Shown: positions 28,401 to 42,938 of the stretch, in pieces
Layout: each line of letters opens with the position of its first letter
Position numbering within the stretch: position 1 is the stretch's first letter
Assembly (NCBI GenBank): GCA_947179485.1
Contig: OX359247.1
Location: 24,962,801 to 25,026,800 of the forward strand
DNA: 64,000 bases
Direction: 5' to 3'
From: Allacma fusca
Lineage: Eukaryota; Arthropoda; Collembola; Symphypleona; Sminthuridae
The notes under the pieces: model-generated
Told to the model about the DNA's origin: nothing
Database searches by the model: none
Seen by the model: only the letters and a program-made list of their open reading frames with translations
Translations under genes and position numbers: made by a program

Positions 28401-28940
28401 TGTGGGTGTTAATTTGTCAGGCACAAACAGCAGTCTGATGGTATTCATCGGAAAGAATCGGGAGAGCCCCAGAGACGATAACCATAATTGAATTGCTAAG
28501 TATATTTTCTTTTTACGTGCCTAAACCTTGAGACCCCTATTCTATTTTTACAGCTTTGGCTGCCTTTTTTACAAGTTGCCTTTCATGTTACTGGACTATA
28601 GGAGCTAGTCGTATCATTCCTATGGAGGGTACTCATGGATGTATAATTACATATATACGTGTCTCCGCGTATAAAAAGATTATCTGGAACTCATTTATCC
28701 TTTAGAGGTTTTGGGATGAACAAACAGACAATCTTACGATCAAGGTCTTTCCCCTCCTATGGAAGAAGTCAGGTTTCCGTACAGGCTGAAAGGGTGATGA
28801 GGACTGTCAGCGGTACTCTGCACGGATCCTCGTAACATAAATAATCGGTGGGAATCTAAATAGGAAATTTGAGATACAAAACGATTTGAGGACTACAGTG
28901 ATGGATTACTCGTTCTTCTAAATTTCATTTCCATTCTCCG

Positions 28941-28981
<41 letters not shown>
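28941..28981 (+). repeat. (TC)n microsatellite with one CCT step
   Basis: About 41 bp of TC/CT repeat with one phase change. Arg-Glu repeat frames on the minus strand are artefacts. Confidence 0.96.
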
Positions 28982-31900
28982 CAGAACCTTGCTCACTACT
29001 CCAAGTCCCAGGATGGATACAAGAGAGCTGTGCATTACGGTACAAAAGGGCCTGGAACTGATTTTTATGAGAGACTTTCACCCATTCCCTCCTGTGAATT
29101 CGTTGCTTTCCTTAAGTGCGGAAGGATTTTCCGTGGAACCAGTACAACTCATTGGGCTCCTCAGTGTGTATGAATGTGCGTGCTCTTTTCTATTCGTGGG
29201 TGCCATGCAGGGAACTGAGCAGGAATAATAAACCATAGACAAGGACAGGTATCCTGTTGGAAACGCAGGCGTCAGCCTCCCCATAATACAGTGGGATAGT
29301 GGAGCATATAGGGTTGAAAGCCAGGCAGATAGCAGGCGACGGAAGGGGGAACGACGCTTATTCTTCTGCTCCCGCTTACCCGGTTTCCTCTCCTACTTAA
29401 CTTTCACTCTGGTGTTACGCTGCTCCAGTCCGCTTTCACCACTCAGCATCCTTCCATCAAACATTCATATCTGATTCAAAAACAAAGGTCTGTACCCTGG
29501 TTATTCCCAGACACTATCCCTCCTCAAGATTTGCGGTAAGCCTCCCCATTACTCTTGCTTTCTCCGCTTTCACCATCCCATATACAGTCCCGGTCTGTAT
29601 TTTGCCTCAACGTCAGTCCCCAGTTTGTTACTCCCGTGAACCCTCGCTCCGATAACACTGTCCAAAGACTTTCTCTACTTTCCCTTCTCTGATCCAAACT
29701 TTCTCCGACTTTTATTGACACTGAACTTCCATCATTGGTTTTCAAAGTTAATCTTCCAGTGCTGCATTGAGTTGCTCCTGAGAGCCAGGAGTCCTCAGAG
29801 GGAACTGTGCTGAGGAAAATTAAGGAAATTGGCGTCCAGACTGTGAGTATATTGCTACCTTGTTACAATTACAGGTAAAGGATTTACTCATACCAAGGAG
29901 GCAAGAGAAAAATGAAGACCCTTCTAAAGTTGTAAAAATTGTCGAGGATGGTAGATGACATGGAGTGAACACCTCCAAACCTGTGAGCGAGGACGGTAGC
30001 TATAAAACAAAAAAGAAAAGCAAAACTTTAGTTATCGCATCAGCAAGTCGTGTTGAAGAAAAAAAACTCGGGAAGTTACTCCCTTCAAGGATCGTCTCAC
30101 TTGAGTTATGCTCCTATACGGACTGTGTCCCCCATCAACGTACATTTGACAAGTAGGGAAAAAAATAGTGGGCTTGTTGTTCTTGTCGGCGTTGTTTCCG
30201 TGAGGTCCATTACATTATAATCTCTGGGTCTTTATTCCTTGAAGCCCAGGTTGTTGTCATAGCTCCTCTCTCGTGACTAAGACAGAAGGTGTAGGAGAAA
30301 AATTTCCTCAATGATATACGGACCCGATTTTTAATAGAGACGTTTTTTTTTGACGAGAGCACACATGTGTAGGATTCTATCTGTGTACACGTATCTACTT
30401 CAAAGCAACCGTCAGATAGCAGTCAGTTGGAAACTATCTTCCATCTTTCTTAGCGTCGCACCCTCTCACTAATATCTCCACCAGTGTGATGAAGTGAGGA
30501 GACAAAAGTTTTCGAGACTGGGTCCTCAGACTGTCATCAATTTATCATGTGTGCGACTAAAAGTGTTACTGGTGACAACAAGACCGTGTCCCTCTTCCTC
30601 CAGACCCACCGCTACTGCTAGACAGAGCAATATGTCTTCCTACTCGTCACAAACCCTTCTTTGATGAAGAGCCCGAAGTTTCAACAATCAGGTAGAACTT
30701 CAAGTATTTCTTCCTCCGTACTTTATTAATTACCCTCCTGCTCAGAATCGCTCACTTTGGGCTAAGCCCAGGATCTCTAAATCTTCTCCCTTTTTGTTGG
30801 TCAGGCAGTATTCGTATAATTTAATGAAAGGGGAACTTTATTCCCTGAATAGATGCTGTCTCGGAGTTTCTCCAAATATTTCTTATATAGTTGACTTTCT
30901 AGTCCTTTCATTCTCTGACAATGAGCTCGGAAGGTTTCTTAACACTTCTGTTTAGACAATAAGCCCAATGAACAACACTCGTGTGGTCCGAAAACGCTAT
31001 AGTAAACAGAATTTGAGCAGCACGTAAGAACCGCTGTTGTAATCATTGAAACGCACACAACAATGGACAAATATTCAATGTTATCCGTGAATTTTTGAAC
31101 GTGATATTTCTGATTCAGTACAATAAGAATGGTCTTCGATTAGAAAAATACGAACCAAAATAATAATCCTGAGGAGACTTGATATCAGTTTATAATACAC
31201 TAGTTTCTGCATAACCACCTGCGAGATTGATGGGTCCTTATCTGCTGGACTAGAAGTCTGGCAGTGATCAATAAATTGTTTGGAGTCATAATCTACGACG
31301 GAATCTGTTGACGTTGAGTAGGTCAGGATAAAATCAGAGTACCAACAGAGATGTTGATGAGCTTTTAATGACGATGGAATTCAGTACGTAATTTGTAAAC
31401 AAAATCAACGAGGAATTCCTCCTATTTGATGTGTTGTCAGAAACTTTGAAACGCATGAAAATTCCAGAAAATTCCAGATCTCCTCCATGTCAATTTTGTA
31501 GTTGGATTTTTGAAATATTCACATTTAAGCATCTCTAATGGATTGCATCGCACGATGCAGAGTGTGAGTTTTAGTCTGACGAAATATAGGAGCGAATGTT
31601 TGAGGATGTTGTTTGTTGGACAGCCAACTTACTCTTCTCTAGAAAGCCCGTGTAAAAATAATCCATTCAATTTGGAACCCATACAAAGATTACCCGGAGG
31701 ATTCACTTGTTTTTAATTGTAAGTTGGTGGAATCCAAGTAGAACGTCCAGGTAAAAGGATATGGAGGGAATCCTCCATCTGATAAAAATCCAAATGCCCT
31801 TCTTTAATCCCCCACTTAAACCTGGCAGCATTTCAACCAGTTTGCTCACATACAAAGGTTAAATTACTTCCCAACCAATATTCAATGTTACAATTACATA

Positions 31901-33520
31901 GACGCTCGTGATGTAATTGAGAGGCAGAGAGCAATTCCGGAAAGTAGAAGAAAATACATGAGATAAATACGAACGTGAGAGAAAGTCGGTATAAAGACCA
32001 GTGTGAATGGGCTGAGTAAGTGAAAGCGGGAAAGCGTGAGTGGAAAAACTAAAACGGTATAGAGCTAATGGCAAATCTCCCAGACAAACCGGACCTGTAA
32101 CAAAGTTAGCCGGAGGAAGTGAACATTAAATTACCAAGAGGACATTGAATTTGCCGTCCATCCTACTATTACTTCAGCTTATTCGAATTGTCACAGGCTT
32201 GATAAACATAAATAAATAAAATTACATAGTGTTCCAATAGCTCATAGCAGAAGTAGATAATATTATAAAAACGTATTGTGAAGTTTAAAGGTAACTGTGT
32301 CTAATATAAATAATTATGGCAGGATTCTAAACCCTGTTAGCAGTTTTGTGGGTCACCAAGTTAGGCCGTAAAAAGCGGGGCAACAAATCTAATCACGTCT
32401 CTTGGATGAGTAAGACACACTAGAGTTGCGTATCAGCCGGAATATCCATTCAAAATTCATTAAGTCGTCTGCTGATTATTTTCCCGGGGTTTTGGTGAAA
32501 TAACCGAATGCTTTCTCCTTTTATTAGAATCAATTCTCTAGTCTTTTATGTCTGATTTCTCTGGTAAAAGCATCTTTAATAACAAATTTCCCCCTGAGAC
32601 TGAGAGTTTGAGAGGATCAGGAAGCTTTATGTGAGATTGTGTGTATGTACATATGTAGATATCTGTATGCAGATACTGTGGGTATATACGTTTGGACCCT
32701 TTCAACTCCTACATGATATTTCTCTTTCGTGAAGATTCTAGAGCAAGTGGAAGAACATAACCGTCTCATTAGGTCAGCCTCGGATATGTGTTAGAAATGT
32801 ATGGTTTTACACTTGTGACTAAACCGCGCGTCATTTGACTTTCCATTCGGATTTTGTTCTCTCCATGGATATTAATGTTGCGCTCCTCCACTATTTCTTC
32901 CTTCCCCAGGTAAATGGATTGGAGTGTATTATTTTGGCTGGATGCTCATTCTATCATGGTCCCTCTCTCACCGAGATTCCCAGGTTCCCTCTGAGAAATA
33001 AATGGAATTTACATTCACAAACACACTCTCACGGAAGGGTGTCACCGAGAGCGAAGGAAGAGAAAGGAGTTTTATTAAAAACCACTCTGCTGTACTTAAA
33101 TCTCCAAAAGGTTGGCTTGGCAGGTAGAACATGTGTCACCTCTCTACCTCTTGATTGTAATTTATGTGACAAAGTGAAATGTTCCTGAGGAAGGAACATT
33201 TTTTTCGCATGTGTAACTCACTCGTAACGAGAGGGAGTCAGATCTGGAGTATCAAGAGCAGCTTGCCAGGAGAATCCCAGCTTGATGTGCCAACAATCCC
33301 GTCTCTACTCTCATCCTACCAATCCCCTGGAGCTTAATGACTTCCACTCTTTATTTATTCTTTGCTGTAATTTTGGAGTCTCCCAAGCGTTAGGAAATTC
33401 CCGGAATTATTTAAATGGTATATTTCTGGTATTTTACTCCCCCCCACACATATATCTATAGATTACATATATTTATGTCAGGACAGAATGGGACTGGGAT
33501 TAACTCACGTTTTATTCCAG

Positions 33521-33534
33521 CTCTCTCTCTCTCT
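33521..33534 (+). repeat. Short (CT)n tract
   Basis: Seven CT units followed by TCAG. It resembles a polypyrimidine tract with an acceptor, but no open exon of recognisable content follows. Confidence 0.75.
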
Positions 33535-36500
33535 TCAGCATGAGTCCCTTACATTAGCAGCTGTAAAAATTCCTTGAAATTTCCCAAGACAAGGTTGGCA
33601 ACTCCATTGTGTATGTTTTTAGGACACATTTTAAAGATAACATGATTACAGCCCATTTCAAGTCCAGGTATTAATACACTCATTTGTTTTCCTTGGCAAA
33701 CCCTTAATTTACATTTTTACCATTTAATGAAACGCAACTGTTTCCACGCCAGTAATTTCATCCCTGCACATTATCATAGCCGCAAGACTGTCTGGAAATT
33801 CCCATCCTTCCAAAACTGCAGCATATGACCACCAACTGTGAATGTTTAAAAATCGTATCCCTAATGCTGTTTTTTTTATTTTTAGTTCCCAACACATCTA
33901 AATCAGAAACAATGGGACAAAATTGTCGGAGTTGACAAAATTAATAGTCACTAGAAACCCAAGATGAGATTATTTCTTACCCAATGCCAGCCATTCACAT
34001 AAGACTAGTTTCCCCCATTATTTTTAATATAATTTTCCCTGCAAGTTTTAAACTCCCCAATGAAAATGCACTGAAACGATTGAAGTATGAGTAGGAAGCA
34101 TCACCGTCAAAAAACTATTTGTGAAGATCCAACAGTGCATTTGTCATTGATGACTCGATGACATTATTCAAATACCAAGTATCCTCTTACCACCGCCTCC
34201 AGAAATGTCTCCCAAGACATACGTACATACATAGATGCATGTGCATACGTATGTATGTAATTATATAGAACCGTATGCGAGAGGAATGCTCAACTTGCAC
34301 TCTCTTCCAAGGAATTGACTCCCCTTGAAATTCACACTGTTGAAGTTGACAACACGTCCCTGGAACGAATGCAAATTCGATCCTTGTTTCCCAATAAGGA
34401 CTAGGGAGCCTAAGAAACTAGGAAAGCAATAAAATAGGAATTACTGTAATATCCCCAAAAATTCCTAGTAGTCTGACGGAGTGCATTTTGAAAGAGCTGG
34501 GGAAGGAAAGGGGGATTGGAAATAAATGCGAAGTGGAGAGTTGGTTCCGTAAAAATTCAGAGAATATGGGGTTTATTTTTACAGTGGGGTCATAAAAGAA
34601 TGCGGTGGGAAAAAATAACATTTATTCTCATTGTAATTACCATCTCTGCCCCGCTTCGCTCCGGAAGATAGATAGAGTAATAAATTGAAACCTCAGTCGG
34701 TCACTCGTTCCCACCAATTCCCAGCCTCTGTTCTTACTGTAGTAGTCACTGTAGTAAAAAGAACCAGGGAGATGGGAGACATACGAAGAGACGAAAAGTT
34801 GAAAGCAGCCTCCTGCCATTATTCTGAAGAGATTCCTCTCTCGAAAGGCATAAGATTCCAAGAATTTTTCTATATTGGGCTCATATGTATCTATATAAGC
34901 CATACTTTCACTTTCAGGACCAATACTTACCTAATAACCCTGTTTTAGGGAGAATGGCTGAGGCATTCCAACGTACACATGATACGAGGACAATAATTGA
35001 ATAGGAATATACGCAAGAAGGTTTCTTTAGGGTAAAATTTCCCTCATAATCGTTTCTCCCAGCAGTACATACAAACATAACAATAGAGAAGCCTACTATG
35101 TAATTACATGTGAGTTATAATACAAGTATAGTGTTCATACACACATGTCATAGCACCTATGGACACACACACATAAATGTTTGTCATATAGAACTGGACT
35201 CATATATCGGGATACGTACTTATGACTCTAACGTATCTACACAAGCATGTGATTATGTGTGCACTTATGTCTTCCAAGTTTCTTTCTCTTGAGGCGAGTG
35301 AGAAGGAATTTTTCCTTTCTCTTTTCATTCGTACCCACAGAGTCTCTCCCTTGCACACGTCTTCCAGACTAGTCAGAACTAAGGACATATGGATCTATGA
35401 ATAATTTTTTTTTAAAACAACGCATTTGCAGTTGATTTAATATTGCAGCAACTCTACGTGTTTTGCCGGAATTCACGCCCGAGTAAGTAAAGCTGCTTGA
35501 AATATGCGCCGAGGAAAATGTGTCATTGTGGCTTTATGAAGGAAATTTATTTAAATAAGATATATGCTCCCTACCAACTGTTACTACAGTACTCTGAGGA
35601 TGCATTTTTTTCCATGCTGACACATCTTCCTGCGTGTCTGTCTCATTGAGGAAATTCGTGACTGGAATTTTGAACCATTCTTCCGAGGGTTCGGAGTCTC
35701 TTGCTAATAATCAAATTACAATTTGTCCAACCCTTTTTGTTATAAAAGGACTTCATGCTTGTAAAAGCTTACATGGCTCATGTGTGACAATTTGAGATAC
35801 AAAAATTTGTATTTATTGCTTCCACTCTATGCAGTCTCTACCTTCCGTATATAATTTAATACCCCTAGTTCCCTCCAGCTGCTGTCTCTGTTGAAATTAT
35901 TTCCTTCCTTTTGCATTATAATTTATAAAAAATCTCACGTAGTGTCTATACCCTCAGCTCGGAGTTCAAATGCAACAGCCAATAGTGGGCGTATCCACTG
36001 CAGCAATAATAATTAGGTATGTACACGATGCGTATTTCCAAACATTTAAATATAAATACAATAAAAATAAAGGCAAGGATACTCAACTGCCTGGGTTTTC
36101 TCATATGAGATTTATATTTAGAATTTAAATATCTAACTGTAGGGATAATTACCTTCACATGGCTAGGGCTCACGTATCAATTTCCAAGAAAAATTGGTTT
36201 TCAGATAGGATAAGATGATTATTAGCAATAATGAACATCCAAGCATTATATTCACTCGAAATTATAAATAGGAAATTAGATACAGGGAAACCTGACCAGT
36301 ATGCAGAAAATGAGAATGATGAAACTAAACCCCTCTCCCAAGTTCTTTCATAATATTCAGATTCCCAACGTATGGCTTCCCTCGAGAAAATTATCCACCC
36401 GACGAGGACTTTCTCTGGAAGGAATCTTTCTACAACCATGTGACCGGCTCTGATGGCCCAAGTAGCAGGGAAGGAGCGGGAAGACCGTAAAGTAGCTCGG

Positions 36501-39500
36501 AAGTAATTCTAAAGAACATTTAATGATAAGGAAAGCGACGTTGAGAATGAAAGACTATCGCTGTATCTCCATGAATGACTGGTTCCTTGATGGGGCCCTT
36601 TTTCTATGAAATTGAAATCCATGCTAGGAGCACGTAGTCTAATGCACTTGCATTGTGTAACTAGTAAAACGTAACTGGATATACCCTACGTCGGGGTATG
36701 TCCATACTTGGGGATATACATATGTGGGTTCACGGCAGGCGTAGCAAAGAGATGGATTGGTGAAAGTATTGGGAATTGACTTGAGCAGATTTTTCTACCA
36801 ACGTCAACAACAACAATGTGGTACATACGCCACTGCCACACTTTCCCCTTTAGTCCAAGAACCTTTCCCCCCCTTGTTGTAGTTTATAGCTCACGAATTT
36901 ATTCCAAAACTACACTCGGGGCGTAATGATAGTTCTTTGTGTTTTCCCTCTATGAGTGAGCATCAGATAGAATTACAATGACTATCGTACATTTTTTATT
37001 TCATCCCACCACAATCCTTATTGCCATGTGCAGTCAGAAAGCATCTGACATCTTAAATCTTCCCTCTGACGTAGGCAGGCAAGTAGCTCCGGAGATAATG
37101 TAGCCTTGGGGAGGGTGGAAATGAGGGTATTATGTTTTCAGAATTTTCCTTGTACATAATTTATGGGGCCAGGCTTTTACAATGCCGCCCGTAATGATAC
37201 ATGGCCTGGTACATCCCGGAAACAACTACCGATTTCATCACAATTTGCAAAAACATTGATGTGATCCTAGATAATTTTGAAATGGAGAGTGAAAGTATAA
37301 TGGACATCAAAATATTACAGTAATAATAATAAATTCAAAATTAAGGAAAAGGAAATTGTACATAAGGAGTCATTTTAGACTTGCGTGTGTTCTATGAAGT
37401 ACAAATGTATGGCTACAACAAGTATGGATGGGAAATTTCTGTTTGTGCTGGTTTTATGTTCCAAACGTATATATTCAAGGTTCTTTCAATAAGTGTGCTT
37501 TCCCTACTATTTTTTTTTACAAAATGAATAAAATGGCAAGTCAGAGTAGAATTTCGTAGTGACTGTGTTTCCAGAAGATCGTTCAACAACTACATTTTGT
37601 AATATATGGTATTATGGTTAGAAGTTCCAAGTAAATGTCAGGGAGCGTTGTTATGATTTGGCTTTTGTATTGACTTTCGCTCCAATTCAATTCCCAAACT
37701 TTGGCTGAATGGTGTACACGTGCTTCTATGTATTACTTTAATACTGGGTGTTATAAAAGAATTTTTTATTGAAAATGATGCTAAATGTTTAAAGTTGGTC
37801 TGACTCCTGTCAAAATCATTTTAGGGGTCAGGTAAGCGAGACGAGGGGGAGCCAAGTCGGAATTTTCCAATTACAGTAGAAACTACAGAACTAATTAAAG
37901 GGAGTATCTATTAAATAATATTTTTCGTATGGAAGATAATTCACCTCACTATATGCAATTATTGGTGACTGTTTGGAAAAGTATGAGATGGATATAAATA
38001 GAGAAAAAAGGAACTATTGTGCTCCCAGTTGTGAAACAATACCTCAAAAATTGCTTTGGCTCGAGGATATTGGAAATGCTCCCTCTCCACCGTAGGTCTC
38101 AATTCTGGGAAGTATTTCTATTAAATTTGCTACTGGACTGAAGGAAATACACAGACAAAAGTTACCTTCGAGGCGTAGAAAGCTGATGTGTCAAAACAGG
38201 ATTTTCTCCGACCGCAAGCTGACATGTTGACAATACCATCGTGATAGGAGGGAAGGTCATTGACAGAAAAAATATTTGAGGGGCAAATGGATAGTAAATA
38301 TATACACGTTCTCCCAATGAAAGGGTATTTATTCGAGATAGTAGTAGGAGAAAGGAGGGAGACTACAGATTCAAAAAATTGATACAGGATTTACGGGGGA
38401 AACGATTTCATAGAGCTGGTTTCAGCTCCAGGAAGGTTTTGTGGTTGGGAGGAGGATTTTCTGGTTTTCATCCCATACTTGCCACCACTAGAGCTCTACT
38501 ACACGCGTCATACTCTGAATAACAGGATCAGACGGAGTCTTTCTTTCCTATTGGAATACACTCTAACCTACTTTCCTATGTGTAGTAACTACATTTATAT
38601 TTTAACGGTTGAGAAGCCACGAGGAAGTATCAAGTGAGCTTTGGAGTGATGCAATCTCCATGGAATGCTTCTCGAAATCTTTGGTCTCCTTGTGGTATCA
38701 CTTTGAATGGGAAAGTAAAACTTAGCTCTCGCCCCACAGCGTCCCTCATCTTGTCTGTCTTGTTTCATTTGGAGTTCTTTCTCAATTAGCATTCTTCAAT
38801 TAAAGTTTCCCAGTTGGTTTTGACTCTAAGAAGTCAATGTGATTTATGAAGACTGACGAGTAATCCGTGGGAAATTTATGCTCCATAGACACTCCGTCCC
38901 AACTACATACATCCCTCACTCCAATTAGATTACATAGCGGAAGATTTATGCGTGGGTTGGCTAAATGCATCTGAAGAAATTCATGTACTGAGGAAACGTT
39001 GACTCGCGTCCAATGTTTTGCTCGGATGAAAATTCCTAAAATTCGTTAAATTTGAAAATCCCCTCCCCCTAGACACTTTTACGGTTCAAGATTCATTTGG
39101 AATTTCCCTCACGATAATTATCTGCAATGCATAGTAAGTAGGTAGGGACATTCTACTTTATTTAAATCTTAATTTCTAAAACAACGTATCTACATATCTA
39201 GGTGCATATACATAGTGACTAGTGAGTATTTTCCAGGAATATTTCCATGTACATGTAATTAGATATATGAAGATCCTAGATTTTCCTTGTCAATAGTAGA
39301 AGATATGGAATTTATCAAATAAGATTTTAAATTATGCCAAAGGAAATCTGTTGGTAGAAATAGGAACCAAACTAACTCGTATGCGTCAGGGCATACTGAT
39401 GAAGTTAGTTACTAGGAGAAAATACATGATTCAGAGGAGCTGCTTCCCTCCATATGATATGCAGATACATTTTAATATAGGAAGGAGCTACAGGGAGGAA

Positions 39501-40134
39501 TCTCAAAGGGTTGACTTGTGGGAAGCTAGGTTTTTAGCGCGTTAATGAAATTAATGGTAAATTCACTGGAAGATGAAGTTATCTGGATTTGTTTCTTCCA
39601 GATTTGGGTTCCCTTTTATGATGTTTTCCCTACGACTGCTCTTTGCAGTTGAGCAACGACATGGGTACACTTTGGAGGTACATAATTTAAAGGGAACACA
39701 AAGCCCGATGTTAAAAACAGTTTACAAAACTAAGTATGAAATTGGTGGGATGTTGACAGTGAGAGGGAATAAATAACAGCACGCATAGCTGCACTTCAAG
39801 TGTTTATAAAAAAAAGAAGCCTCGTGTCGTCTTGGTCGTTCTCTTGTGGAAAAAAAATATGTAAGTGTTTAAAAAATGTCAAATGTAGGTATAGTTCTAT
39901 CAACAAACCATAATGTATTGTTTAGAGGTATACAGCTCCTTGAGAAAGCTCATGTGGTCTCCAGACAGAGGAGAAAGGAGAGTACATCCTCATAAGGAAA
40001 ATATGCACTTTCCTAGAAAGTCTCCACTCACACACATGACTGCGTCGTTCCGCTGCACACAATAGTCCACTAAATGCAAGGATATATTGAATGGACTGCG
40101 GGAACCGGAGGAAAAGTGAAAGCAGAGATATTAA

Positions 40135-40139
<5 letters not shown>

Positions 40140-40165
<26 letters not shown>
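40140..40165 (+). repeat. (GA)n microsatellite
   Basis: About 12 uninterrupted GA units. Confidence 0.96.
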
Positions 40166-40170
<5 letters not shown>

Positions 40171-42494
40171 AATCCAAACCGTCCCTGGAAGAATAGGAGC
40201 ATGGAGGAGAAGAGAGAAAGGATGCGGAAGGAACTGGGCTGAGAAGTCTTGAATCGAATCAAGGGAGAGACGCTCATAAAAAAATTGTATCCAAGTAGCA
40301 TGGTGGTAGGACTTCCTTCGTCCTTAACTTTGTCTTTAAACTCTCCAAGCTGGTAATGCAAGTGAAATGATCCGTCCCTTTCACAAGTGCTAGTCACAGC
40401 CATGCAATTCCCAGTCCGTCTGTTCCCTCATGAGAATGCTACTTTCACTCCTAAGACCAATCGGTCAACTGAGAAGTATATAGACATAGTATCTACATAT
40501 AATTGCAAAGCTTTACAAAGTTCCCGGTCCATTTCTGGCTCCTACGACCGCAATTCTTGACTTGGACTGGTGCTATTAAAATCAAACGAATCCCCATGAA
40601 ATTTGCTACAAAAGTACAGGATTTCAAATCTACTTTGCAAATGGATCCAGGTCAGTGAAGCAAATTTTAGAAAATGTGGTAATACATTTCCTACAAACCA
40701 GGGGAATCAAATATTTTATAGAGCCTTACAAAGGGGCTAGAAGGGAGGGGGGAACAAGCCTTTTGCGAACCCTGTACACTCATGATTTATATAAAATATC
40801 AGAAACTTTCCCAGAATAAAACTTTCACCAGCTTTCTCTTCCCAAAACCTCATGTTTCCCCTAATGTATAATTCGATCCTGTAAAAAATCATTTACTGTA
40901 GTATTACTCATTAGTTCCCTCAGAGCAGGTCTAGCTCTCATCCTTCTAAACCAGAAGCATCTGCGAAGACTGAATGACCCTAATTTTGCAAGCATGTGGA
41001 GTACTGTATGATCCCTTCTATATACAATGCCTTAGTTAGTCCTCCCTTGTATTAGCCTAGCCAACTACATACTATTTGAAGGCTCCAAATTAAGCTACAT
41101 ACGAAAACACACTTGAGGAAAGAGCGTTGGCACGAGCGAGAGCCACAGCAAGTGATGTACAATAGTAATAGCTCCAGCCCAGACCGAGACTCAACATTGG
41201 GAGTGGTGTAAGTTCCTATTAAATTTCAAGCTCCTTAAGCCATACAAGCTATAAAGGGTATCTACATGCAATTCCCAAAGTTTTACATGTAGTTTGTGAG
41301 GAGCTGAGGTAGCATTGAGGAAATAATGAACATTTCGTTCCAGGATGCAGTTCAGGGTTTTTACACACCAAACTTCCCATCCCCTACCTTCCTACCTGTC
41401 TGGGATGGTTGGATTGCTCTCTACACTTACGATTCTGGAGGGTAATATAGTATACGCTGGGTAGATGCAAGCATGCAGGCCTAGTACACACACTAACCTT
41501 AATGCAGTTTTATATTTATTACCGGACTGGAGGAGCACCATTGGGAAATTAAATAATCTGGACAGTTGTACAGTAGTTGAGGCGGACGGGAAGGTACGCT
41601 GGCAAACTTGAGGTTGCGGAGAAGTGAACGCATCTCATCTATTCTCAAGTATGCCAGGGAAAATGAAAAAAGTTCAAGTAGATTGTATCTATCTCTGCTC
41701 TGTGGCTAGGTATGTAGTGCTAGCGGGGATACAGGAGTTTGGAGCTGTCGTGCGAAGGAGCGCGAGTTAATGGGATGGAGTACTAATTGTATGATTGCTC
41801 CGTGCCCAGTAAAAGCGCCTATCCCTGCCAGAAATCATAGGTACAAATAGTAGGAGATCATAAGGAACTAACCGCTAATGGTGATTCCACTGAAAAAACA
41901 AACAGTGGTTCGTATTATTATTGCAATTTGCAATGGATCCCCTTTGCATGGACGTGAGCTTAGAGTAATGCAAAATGCGTGCGCTCTTCCACCCCAAGTC
42001 TTATTTTACTATTCGCTCCTAATTACCACCAGATTAATCCAGCTGCTCGTAGGGATAGTAACGCATGTTAAACTTCACCACTCTGGTTTCATACTGAAGT
42101 GGTTTCGGGGACAAGCCCAGACCTTATATAATTAGTGTGCACCAATGCGCATTACTACGTAAGATGCAGTTGCTAATACATACAGTCGATGTAAGATGTG
42201 CCCTGGCATGTTTGACCAAGTTTGGTATTCAATGTTTATTATTCCGTGGTATTGTTTCCACCCAGTGTTACATACCGTTGAGGTTTCCTGGAGCCATTAG
42301 CTCATAGCCCTGGTACTACTTGAACTCGGTTGACTGGGAGGGCTCAAAACCATTCTGAGAGAAGCCAACCAGTGTACCATTTCAACGGAAGGTTTGATGG
42401 GACTGGGCTTCCAGTAAGGAGGAAGATAAATTCCTGCTTGTGCTTAGAAAGAGGGATCTTGTTCTGGAGAATGTTTTTTTTTAAGGAATGGAGC

Positions 42495-42576
42495 TATGTA
42501 TGTATGTATGTATGTATGTATGTATGTATGTATGTATGTATGTATGTATGTATGTATGTATGTATGTATGTATGTA
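42495..42576 (+). repeat. (ATGT)n microsatellite, about 20 copies
   Basis: An uninterrupted 82-bp TATG/ATGT tetranucleotide tract. It ends about 60 bp before the first candidate splice acceptor of the receptor coding exon, so length variation could affect local splicing or transcription. The open frames over it on both strands (Met-Tyr-Val-Cys and Tyr-Ile-His-Thr repeats) are artefacts of the repeat. Confidence 0.97.
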
Positions 42577-42635
42577 CATAACCTTTGAGACGGATGGAGA
42601 TGTAATCAACACATTGTCACCTTGATTTGTTTCAG

Positions 42636-42938
42636 ACATGATGGAGAACGTGAATGTCTTCAACTAGCGGAACTCCGATGAAAACATCCTCTGTGGATCT
42701 CTGCCTCCTCAGTAATAATCGTAATCTCAACTCTTGGTTGTGATTCTTGTTCGTGGCACGGAAACCTCCTCCCTAGAAATTGTTGCTCATAAGACTCGTG
42801 TGTGATATACCCACCTCGCCAGGAGAGATTACTTTGAAGGGAATCCTTCTTTTTGGAAATCCTAGAGCTTCTTGAATGTGAATCCCGTTGGAAGTTCTCA
42901 TTTTGGTGTAGGCATAGATATACATACCAATCATCAGG
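42636..42938 (+). other. Probable 5' UTR portion of the first coding exon, with candidate splice acceptors and uORFs
   Basis: Two acceptor-like sites precede the receptor start: a pyrimidine-rich TTGTTTCAG ending at 42635 and CTGCCTCCTCAG ending at 42712. Either could begin the exon; a transcript is needed to choose. If the first is used, two short upstream ORFs lie in the leader. One starts ATGATGGAG at 42638 and stops at 42667. The other starts with the ATG at 42678. Neither is in frame with the receptor. Upstream ORFs can lower translation, but here that is inference only. Confidence 0.35.

Larger units (their letters stand above)
20000..29999. other. Non-coding DNA, no gene recognised
   Basis: No gene found. 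The longest open frames (122 codons at 21056, 121 codons at 27025) resemble no family. Contents: an 18-bp perfect palindrome at 22399, a G-run of about 9 near 26346, a CT repeat at 28941, and scattered TTTCAC/GTGAAAG words, with a concentration at about 29395-29750. Confidence 0.55.
30000..42494. other. Non-coding DNA upstream of the receptor coding exon
   Basis: No gene found. A minus-strand stretch without stops lies at about 31093-31387 but shows no domain and no start. Contents: a CT repeat at 33521, palindromic TACATA/TATGTA words near 34218-34254, and an AG repeat at 40140. Non-coding 5' exons and the promoter of the receptor may lie here or further left; no TATA box or CpG-island-like block stands out. 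Confidence 0.5.

Noticed and set aside
32835..33188. 117-codon plus-strand open frame
   Set aside because: Considered as a possible exon, but no family resemblance and composition like the surrounding DNA.
42330..42581. Open frames with Met-Tyr-Val-Cys or Tyr-Ile-His-Thr repeats
   Set aside because: Produced by the ATGT microsatellite on each strand.
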